Positions 9,801 to 12,563 of a DNA stretch of 12,563 nt are shown here, one piece after another. Both the position numbers and the translations under genes were made by a program. Where the stretch lies: NCBI GenBank assembly GCA_035591015.1, contig JAXIUW010183737.1:1-12563 (forward strand), written 5' to 3'. This DNA is from Cephalothrix simula (Eukaryota > Nemertea > Palaeonemertea > Archinemertea > Cephalotrichidae). Positions within the stretch are counted from its first letter, which is position 1, and every line of letters starts with the position of its first letter. The notes below the pieces were generated by a model that saw only the letters and a list, made by a program, of their open reading frames with translations, had not been told where the DNA came from and made no database searches.

Positions 9801-12434
9801 AGCAATTTTTGATAAGTGGGCTGTCTGGGGCTCCTTAGTGGCATATACCATCTTAATGTTATACAAACAATCAGCGTAACCTTTTTTGAACAGCTTCTGA
9901 AAGTTTGGGTTCAAAAATTTTCAATGCTCCTCGAAAAAAATTCCATTTTGGAATCCCAAAATTTTTCTCATGGTTGATGCTTAATTTTTCATTAAGAATA
10001 GTTAATCGGCCAAAGTCAATATACACCACTTTCACAGGTTTTCGACATGACATCAGTTTTAAGGTCGAAGGAAAATATTTATTCAAAATTTTAAATGAAA
10101 AACGAAAACCCATTAGTGATGTGATAAGATTAGCCACAAAACATACACTTTCATCCTTTCTTAATTGTGAGGCAGGATCAAAACTATCTACGACATTACA
10201 AAAAAGACACTGATCGACCATTTTCATCAGCCACAGATTCGAGGCAGATAAAAGAATTACAGAAAAGTATTTGAGATGATTCTTGGTAACTGCACCGATT
10301 GGTATCAGGAAGACACTTTCAAATAGCACAGAAGTAGTTACTGGTACATTCTCCAAAAAAGTACCGATCTACTACGTTACATCTATACGTTACAATCGCA
10401 ACCACTATTTTTTCGGACGATATGTCATCGTGTTGATGGTAAAATTTAGACCAATTAAGGGGATAAGCAGATGAGGCATCTTCTTTTTAACCTAAACCGG
10501 ATCATTCATCTTTTTAATGACTTTTAATTACATATTAAAGGTACTAATATTTTCATGAAATTTCCGAACAAAATCACACAAATTGGCCCCAGCGGTGCTA
10601 CCCCGTGCGGAAATTTTTTGAGTGGAAGCTCTTCTTTGCCTGACGCCTCAACATATCCCCTCAGAAGTTCTTTCGCCCCATCTATTACCTGGGCTCTAGA
10701 AAAGAAAAACTGGATTTCTTGTCGAAATCCATATTGGAAATAATTTTAGGGCGTATATTCATCATAATTTGCTCGAAGTTTTGCTTCAAATGAGCCCTAC
10801 CTGACCTTTATATGCTGTCTAGTTAGGTTGTAGCGTGTATTTAAAGAGGACGGTAGGACGAGTCTTGCATGATTCTCCTGGTTTTTGTTTTTACTAGGTA
10901 AAAGCCCTCCTCCCGGAGTGTGTAGTAAAAGTCCTCCTAGTAAAAGCCAGGAGGGGAAATCAGCCCTGTCCTCATGCATGGCACGTGCTATTGTCCTCTT
11001 TTGAATACACTCTATGACCAAACTAGTCAGCATAGAAAGTTCAGGTATGGCTCATTTGAAGCAAACCTTCTGGCGAATTAATAGGTTCTGTTGCCTTATC
11101 TTGAACGGTTTTTCTCATATTTTAGCTTATATGTGAAATTCAAATATGCCCAAAAATTCATTCCAATACGGCATCCATATTGGAAATAATTTTAGGGCAT
11201 ATATTCATCATAATTTGCCCGAAGTTTTGCTTCAAATGAGCCCTACCTGACCTTTATATGCTGACTAGTTTGGTCTTAGCGTGTATTTAAAGAGGACGGT
11301 AGGATGAGTCTTGCATGATTCTCCTGGCTTTTACTAAGCCCTCCTCCTTGAGTGGGGCTACAATTCCCCATGCCTAATACGGCGTTATAAATTTTTTTCA
11401 AAAAAATATACACACGGATTCATATGCCCTGGGATGTCTAAATGACGATCCAATCATCACCTTTCGAAATTTTATTTTTGTCGCACCTTTTTGAAATTGG
11501 CGTCACTGCGGGCGCCGTCACTGTGCAGGAAGACACCGCCACTGGGTTTCCGGTACAATATCTAATACATATTTAAAGGAGATTAAAGATATTAAAAGAT
11601 CTTTAAAAGATAATGAAATTAATTAATATTCTCACCAAGAAAGACCTTATTATTATCAGCTGTACAAGTTCTTGAATTCGATACGTAGTTCGGAAAGAAA
11701 TCTAGGAGACTTCTAATTGCAATTTCTGATTGAGAGCAGGTATCATAAACCTTCATTCCTGAAAAATCAACAGCAAATTAATTGAAAAATTTTCGCATGT
11801 ACACATGATCGAGACCAATGATGTAAATATCACTTCTGATGATGTAAACACCACTTCTGCTTTTTGCAACAGGCACGCCAGTTAAAGTTCGTTAAAGTGC
11901 TGACTAGAGTCTAGAGATTATATTTTGGCTTCTGAAACAGTTTCGCATAAAGCACAGATAAACTGAGATGGGGTTTGCTCGGTCACCCCTTTAATCTAAT
12001 ATCTTACTACTGACGTGAGATTTAGGGCATTGAAGGCTTGGGGAATGTAGATACCGCTGTGTGGGATCATTGTCCGTAGGGATTTTCGTCTTGTTTGTGT
12101 AACAAATCATACACTGAGGGAGGAAATTCATCCCTGGTTTCTTTCGTCGTATAGTTTACAGCGCGGACCGGCATCCCTGCCGGACAAGCAGCCTTTTCTA
12201 ACGGTTGCTCTGTATTTCGGACAGCTCACGCCTTGAGGCATTTTACAGCGGAATATTTTACTCAGAGACGCAAAGGTTGTACACAGTACAATACTTGCTT
12301 CAGTAAAATTGAAAACCTACCTATCTTGATTCCAGGAACGTAGCTATCAGTTACTGGTTGGTTATTAATTAAGCCACTATCTTGATTTATTCTTTGGAGG
12401 GCCCAGTTCACAGCTTCATATGCCGGCAAAATAT
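288..12434 (-). CDS. Class C (mGluR-like) GPCR with five tandem Venus flytrap domains, 5' partial, 15 exons
   Basis: Spliced gene: 12321-12434, 11636-11758, 9264-9430, 8263-9183, 6703-8178, 5320-6589, 5071-5240, 4778-4943, 4329-4684, 3264-4235, 3019-3156, 1835-2926, 1480-1749, 941-1396, 288-839. All junctions are GT..AG with matching phases and join family motifs seamlessly. Seen: five copies of the bilobed ligand-binding module, with G-[LMF]-F-x-[VI]-H, A-x5-IN, [IL]x-D-x-C, PPD/PSD and NPWF-x-E-W motifs. One 7TM domain follows, with TM3 CGIRQFCLGLS-like and TM4 EWLILQPP-like signatures. Known: class C receptors bind amino acids or ions in one VFT and signal through G proteins at the plasma membrane. 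Inferred: one receptor of about 2,750 residues in the window (modules about 1-442, 443-934, 935-1414, 1415-1912, 1913-2412; 7TM from 2413). The signal peptide and first strand of module 1 lie beyond the right edge. Single-gene status is inferred from splicing and needs RNA to confirm. Confidence 0.85.
941..1396 (-). CDS. Exon: juxtamembrane linker and TM1-TM3 of the class C 7TM domain
   Basis: This 456-nt exon (152 codons), phase 0-0, has acceptor TTTTTCAG and consensus donor GTAAGT. After IGFWMEKLEI comes a short region with C-x5-C-x-C (SFCPLSVKCGCPGAVKGY). It resembles only the opening of the mGluR cysteine-rich domain; the rest of that nine-cysteine domain is missing. TM1 lies around VWAVVIAALTAIGLLATICI, TM2 around LGFMILVGLMLVYLQNFAFL and TM3 around CGIRQFCLGLSYAVVFSAMF. 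The TM3 Cys and the RxF/L-x-L-G-L-[SG] pattern are class C hallmarks. The exon ends FVK and joins VLNTWRI, like the TM3/ICL2 border K-[TV]-x-R-I of mGluRs. Confidence 0.9.
1480..1749 (-). CDS. Exon: C-terminal end of VFT module 5
   Basis: This 270-nt exon (90 codons), phase 0-0, has acceptor TTTTTCAG and donor GTTAGT, which is weaker than consensus. It reads VMVSTYISAQGVSNIPECKN and onward through WQVFPDELGSNSYQFKFTEG to GYQILNLRPESGMFVYKR, the closing helix and strands of a VFT (F-x-F ... G-Y-x-I-x-N-L). The next exon opens IGFW, equivalent to the [IV]-G-x-[YW] strand that opens every linker in this gene and to VG-x-W in mGluRs. Confidence 0.82.
1835..2926 (-). CDS. Exon: VFT module 5, main part
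   Basis: This 1,092-nt exon (364 codons), phase 0-0, has acceptor ATATTTCAG and donor GTAAAT. It reads YVGQRNNDLNIAGFFSVHEP, CGAIDLNRGFQRLLAFFFT, IDYIN, FGGLIVDICGN and PGSTFSIVAG. Then come ITYISPSSTSVVLSN, YPTFLRPVPPDNLQARAMAD, NSDNAYGNDGM (lobe-2 tyrosine kept), FLGSETWGGD and DDWFDEFWQMLFKC, the counterpart of NPWF-x-E-W. This is the VFT nearest the membrane, the position that corresponds to the single VFT of ordinary class C receptors. The strand after the acceptor lacks the PGD motif found in modules 2-4. Confidence 0.88.
2981..3009. repeat. (TG)n/(CA)n microsatellite in a short intron
   Basis: An imperfect GTGTGTGTG-AGGG-TGTGTG run takes up about a third of the 92-nt intron 2927-3018. 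On the coding strand it is a CA repeat starting about 9 nt after the 5' splice site. Confidence 0.85.
3019..3156 (-). CDS. Exon: linker to VFT module 5
   Basis: This 138-nt exon (46 codons), phase 0-0, has acceptor TTCTTTAG and donor GTAAGC. It starts IGSYNDTYKLKLAVTYDPNW, closing module 4, and then has the linker cysteines C-x4-C-x2-C followed by PYIQPRLSRYMQKK. A (CA)n tract lies about 9-38 nt inside the following intron on the coding strand. The basic end of this linker (RLSRYMQKK) differs from the PGD-type approach seen before modules 2, 3 and 4. Confidence 0.82.
3264..4235 (-). CDS. Exon: VFT module 4, remainder
   Basis: This 972-nt exon (324 codons), phase 0-0, has acceptor CTTTACAG and consensus donor GTAAGT. 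It begins ISYGASGVILNN, then YFFRTVPGDDKLARAM, the lobe-2 loop TSDVYGSAAS (tyrosine kept), FFVGSEAWGND, NPWLAEYFQYMFQC, VINAVYSLALGLDKTL, CGENYNGVC, VNFTDATKQPFYYEGRES and GYHIYKLQG. The closing strand runs into IGSY of the next exon. The internal order and spacing match module 2 closely. All splice phases keep the frame from the upstream exons. Confidence 0.88.
4329..4684 (-). CDS. Exon: VFT module 4, N-terminal half of lobe 1
   Basis: This 356-nt exon enters in phase 1 (acceptor TTCTTTTAG) and leaves in phase 0 (donor GTACGT). Joined to the previous exon it gives GDILIAGLFNVHNRGVQPF, then CGSIAERYGFQLVEAFNFA and IRQVN, then VTIGGIGLDSCQS, then VAYVGDLRTSSTVQVAEVL and ends GIPQ. These are the standard early elements of an mGluR-type VFT: strand-H, C-G, helix 1 with [IV]N, strand with Cys, and the S/T-rich pocket loop. 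The intron then falls exactly between PQ and [IV]-S-Y. Confidence 0.85.
4778..4943 (-). CDS. Exon: linker to VFT module 4
   Basis: This 166-nt exon enters in phase 0 (acceptor CAATTTTAG) and leaves in phase 1 (donor GTACAC). It starts RATYIKLELRVPD, the strand that closes module 3, followed by the cysteine linker C-x2-C-x2-C. It ends TYVPGDILIAG, the first strand of module 4, which continues as LFNVH in the next exon. It contains no methionine start or hydrophobic leader, so it bridges two modules of one protein. Confidence 0.82.
4984..5006. repeat. Intronic copy of a 23-bp piece of the neighbouring exon
   Basis: The intron 4944-5070 holds CTGGAGCGTCTACAAGAAAC followed by TTT. This matches 22 of 23 bases of 5425-5447, which lies in the module-3 exon and there encodes KSLVDAPD on the minus strand. 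The two copies are in the same orientation, about 440 bp apart. Flanking sequence does not match. Confidence 0.75.
5071..5240 (-). CDS. Exon: C-terminal end of VFT module 3
   Basis: This 170-nt exon has acceptor ATACTTAG, phase 1 in, and donor GTAGGT, phase 0 out. It completes the split glycine codon and reads LCPQFQGQLDTKAKLIANL, then YPVGTEDFTFLNKGGNQGYQ and VYQIQ. These are the closing strands of a VFT (F-x-F ... G-Y-x-V-x-x-[IL]-Q). The intron separating it from the main module-3 exon is only 79 nt. Confidence 0.82.
5320..6589 (-). CDS. Exon: linker and most of VFT module 3
   Basis: This 1,270-nt exon enters in phase 0 and leaves in phase 1 at a consensus GTAAGT donor. It starts IGTYSTSDTL, then a linker with C-x7-C-x2-C, then IPGDFLIGGMFNVHKRG, CGDL, EAMAYAVDQINN, LGAVGLDACSS, LPQVSPSATAYEL, YPTLFRAVPPDNNQASGMAK, FLGSAGWGD, NPWFKEWYQFTFQC and VCGASYNG at the exit. 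In the lobe-2 loop the usual tyrosine is absent (NEPTVGGRS), unlike the other four modules, so ligand contact in module 3 may be altered. It most resembles module 4 by eye (GD-[FI]-LI-[GA]-G-[ML]-FNVH-[KN]-RGV). Confidence 0.88.
6703..8178 (-). CDS. Exon: linker and complete VFT module 2
   Basis: This 1,476-nt exon (492 codons), phase 0-0, carries a whole module. It opens VGSYSSGINLYSL, followed by a three-cysteine linker (C-x5-C-x2-C). Next come QPGDIHLTGIFSIH (first strand), LEAFVFAMKNL (helix 1), GGIGFDDC (strand with conserved Cys), VSYGGSGTSLSD (pocket), YPYHLSTAPSD, SPIPYERQ with the lobe-2 tyrosine, SRSWG, NPWFKEWYQYMLSC and YEILNYQG at the C-terminal strands. The acceptor is TTATTTCAG and the donor is the weaker GTTAGA. 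No methionine or signal peptide opens it, so it is an internal module and not a separate receptor. Confidence 0.88.
8263..9183 (-). CDS. Exon: VFT module 1, lobe 2 and C-terminal strands
   Basis: This 921-nt exon (307 codons) has phase 0 at both ends, acceptor AATTTCAG and donor GTAAGC. It starts V-I-I-D-T-L-K-T-L-K-W and keeps the tyrosine of the lobe-2 loop (TDSIYGQYG, compare mGluR EGNYGESG). It contains the family hallmark NPWYDEWW followed by a cysteine, and ends in the paired strands that finish a VFT (TYEVWNF, then GTYKIQR). The frame would run a few codons into the intron before a stop, so splicing at the GT is needed to continue. The next exon starts VGSY, completing the last strand of the module. 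Confidence 0.88.
9264..9430 (-). CDS. Exon: VFT module 1, ligand-pocket segment of lobe 1
   Basis: This 167-nt exon has acceptor GTTTACAG and donor GTAAAA, phase 1 in and phase 0 out. It encodes G-A-I-G-A-Q-F-S, then TPQVSFASSVTSLSD, then KYPYFMRTIPPDSLQVK. This is the best-conserved part of mGluR VFTs (IGA-x-S, IPQ-[IV]-[SA]-Y-[AS]-[AS]-[TS], LSD, YP-x-F-x-R-T-[VI]-P-P-D). In a hand alignment the serine in IGAQFS and a serine in FASS sit where mGluRs use Ser165 and Thr188 (mGluR1 numbering) to hold the amino-acid backbone, so this module may still bind an amino acid. Confidence 0.85.
9871..10356 (-). other. Unidentified 161-codon open frame inside the intron
   Basis: An ATG-initiated open frame (MENVPVTTSVLFESVF...) runs 161 codons inside the 2.2-kb intron, in the gene's orientation. 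I recognise no domain, and it has no clear signal peptide or membrane topology. The other strand is also open over about 100 codons here (9905-10213), so chance openness or a decayed transposon fragment is as likely as a gene. It does not join the flanking receptor exons, which splice across it perfectly. Confidence 0.2.
10729..11171. mobile_element. Foldback/MITE-like element with long inverted arms
   Basis: The left arm (about 10729-10917) and right arm (about 10925-11171) are imperfect inverted copies. The termini are CCATATTGGAAAT on the left and ATTCCAATACGG on the right. Inside, TTGCTTCAAATGAGCC (10781-10796) matches GGCTCATTTGAAGCAAAC (from 11049) in inverse, and the pairing continues through TATATGCTG, GTGTATTTAAAGAGGAC and GCATGA to CTCCTGG. 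The right arm appears to carry an extra stretch of about 70 bp (about 11080-11148). No transposase is seen, so it would be non-autonomous. I could not fix a target-site duplication. Confidence 0.7.
11175..11355. repeat. Second, partial copy of the foldback element's left arm
   Basis: Starting three bases after the full element, CCATATTGGAAATAATTTTA opens a direct repeat of 10729-10920 at roughly 85-90 percent identity by eye. It runs to the CCTCCTCC-TTGAGTG segment. The matching right arm is absent, so this copy is truncated or internally deleted. Its CTCCTGGCTTTTACTA piece agrees better with the right arm of the first element than with that element's left arm. Confidence 0.75.
11386..11410. 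repeat. A/T palindrome
   Basis: TATAAATTTTTTT, a single C, then AAAAAAATATA forms a near-perfect hairpin of AT pairs just after the truncated foldback copy. It may be the remains of that element's end, or simple AT-rich sequence. Confidence 0.5.
11636..11758 (-). CDS. Exon: VFT module 1, DTC strand and following helix
   Basis: This 123-nt exon lies between acceptor TTTTTCAG and donor GTGAGA, phase 1 in and phase 1 out. It reads GMKVYDTCSQSEIAIRSLLD and onward to NNKVFLG. The join to the previous exon restores G-I-K-I-G-M-K-V-Y-D-T-C, the lobe-1 strand of mGluR-type VFTs whose DTC cysteine is part of a conserved disulfide. The phase-1 exit joins to the IGAQFS strand in the exon at 9264-9430. 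The intron on its 5' side is 562 nt and the one on its 3' side is 2,205 nt, far longer than elsewhere in the gene. Confidence 0.8.
11759..12320 (-). other. Intron (562 nt) between the first two visible exons
   Basis: The donor is GTAGGT at the 12321 exon edge and the acceptor is ATTTTTCAG before 11758. Splicing restores KIG-MKVYDTC. It includes a 21-bp tandem duplication (11820-11861) and, around 12000-12250, a more GC-balanced stretch with a CCGGCA-TCCC-TGCCGG hairpin (12168-12183). No coding exon fits the reading frame and I recognise no tRNA or snoRNA. Confidence 0.65.
11820..11861. repeat. 21-bp tandem duplication
   Basis: GATGTAAATATCACTTCTGA with T is followed directly by GATGTAAACACCACTTCTGC with T (18 of 21 bases the same). 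It lies within the intron, with no sign of function. Confidence 0.7.
12321..12434 (-). CDS. Exon (first visible): VFT module 1, helix 1 region
   Basis: This 114-nt exon has an acceptor ending ATTTTAG at 12435 and a donor GTAGGT. It enters with 2 nt completing a split codon and leaves in phase 1. The translation begins ILPAYEAVNWALQRIN and ends VPGIKI. This matches the mGluR segment in which the first helix (A-x3-A-x3-IN) leads to the strand LG[IV]-[IK]-[IL]-[YL]-DTC, which continues in the next exon. The preceding strand (expected G-D-I-x2-G-G-L-F-x-V-H type) and the signal peptide are not in this exon and must lie upstream, outside the window. Confidence 0.8.
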
Positions 12435-12563
12435 CTAAAATAAAATGTTATTAAACTTAATGCAAGACTTCATTCAAAACTTATAATTATACGATGGTAA
12501 CCTCTCTTTTCCATTGTTTTCAATCTCGTGTAACTTTACTTATTTAGTTTTTGTTTTATGTTT
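12435..12563 (-). other. Partial intron upstream of the first visible exon
   Basis: AT-rich DNA that on the coding strand ends in an acceptor-like CATTTTATTTTAG. No frame here gives the expected leader or first VFT strand joined in phase 1, so the preceding exon is probably beyond the window edge. Confidence 0.5.

Larger units (their letters stand above)
9431..11635 (-). other. Long intron (2,205 nt) with repeats
   Basis: Its ends are GTGAGA at the exon ending at 11636 and TTTACAG before the exon 9264-9430. Splicing restores NKVFLG-AIGAQFS. It is about twenty times longer than most introns of the gene. From 9431 to about 9870 I see only AT-rich sequence with a slightly GC-rich patch near 9600-9690 and no recognisable gene or RNA. 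From 9871 to 10356 there is an unidentified open frame. From 10729 to about 11355 there is foldback-type repeat DNA. From 11386 to 11635 there is a T/A palindrome and a GC-rich patch (about 11500-11545) with a repeated GTCACTG motif. Confidence 0.7.

Noticed and set aside
10797-11033. A minus-strand 78-codon frame within the foldback element
   Set aside because: It lies wholly in the inverted-repeat arms, has low-complexity Leu/Gly content and resembles no transposase. It is an artefact of the repeat.
11815-11915. Box C/D snoRNA (TGATGAT-like box C and CTGA box D on the plus strand)
   Set aside because: No terminal stem was found, it is on the strand opposite the host gene, and the C-box motif sits inside a simple 21-bp tandem duplication.
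12000-12250. Structured RNA or tRNA in the GC-richer part of the 562-nt intron
   Set aside because: Only a single 6-bp hairpin (12168-12183) stands out. No cloverleaf, A/B box or snoRNA boxes could be supported.
12480-12563. The missing first exon with signal peptide
   Set aside because: The coding-strand frames here are broken by stops or give only about 12 residues without a leader or VFT strand. The putative donor (GTTACC) is poor.

Overview
The window is eukaryotic (metazoan) genomic DNA. It is AT-rich and dominated by one intron-split gene on the minus strand. The gene is read from its 5' side near 12434 down to a stop at 288. I could chain 15 exons by GT..AG splice sites with compatible phases. 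The short introns (about 80-130 nt), AT-rich sequence and an unusual class C GPCR would fit a compact early-branching invertebrate genome such as a sponge. That is inference; the sequence does not fix the taxon.

The predicted product is a very large class C (metabotropic glutamate receptor-like) GPCR, about 2,750 residues within the window. It lacks its first exon or exons, which would carry the signal peptide and the first strand of module 1. Ordinary class C receptors have one extracellular Venus flytrap (VFT, ANF_receptor/PBP1-type) module. This gene encodes five in tandem, each about 480-500 residues: module 1 (8263-12434, 5' incomplete), module 2 (6703-8178, one exon), module 3 (5071-6589), module 4 (3264-4943) and module 5 (1480-3156). 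They are followed by one seven-helix domain (288-1396). Each module ends at a phase-0 intron followed by a G-T/S/F-Y/W-like strand, and each is joined to the next domain by a short linker with three cysteines. There is no intergenic gap, signal peptide or start signal between modules, so I read it as one polypeptide.

Layout from left to right: 1-287 holds a possible alternative last exon or a neighbouring gene's first exon, plus a small foldback repeat. 288-1396 is the 7TM domain. 1480-9183 is the array of VFT modules with short introns. 9431-11635 is a 2.2-kb intron filled with repeats, including a 443-bp foldback (MITE-like) element, an adjacent partial copy and an unidentified open frame. 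11636-11758 and 12321-12434 are two small exons of module 1 separated by a 562-nt intron. 12435-12563 looks intronic.

In functional terms the gene should make a plasma-membrane receptor whose long string of bilobed ligand-binding domains feeds a single G-protein-coupling domain. Hand comparison with mGluRs suggests the modules differ in which amino-acid-binding residues they keep, so some may bind ligand while others act as spacers or dimer interfaces.
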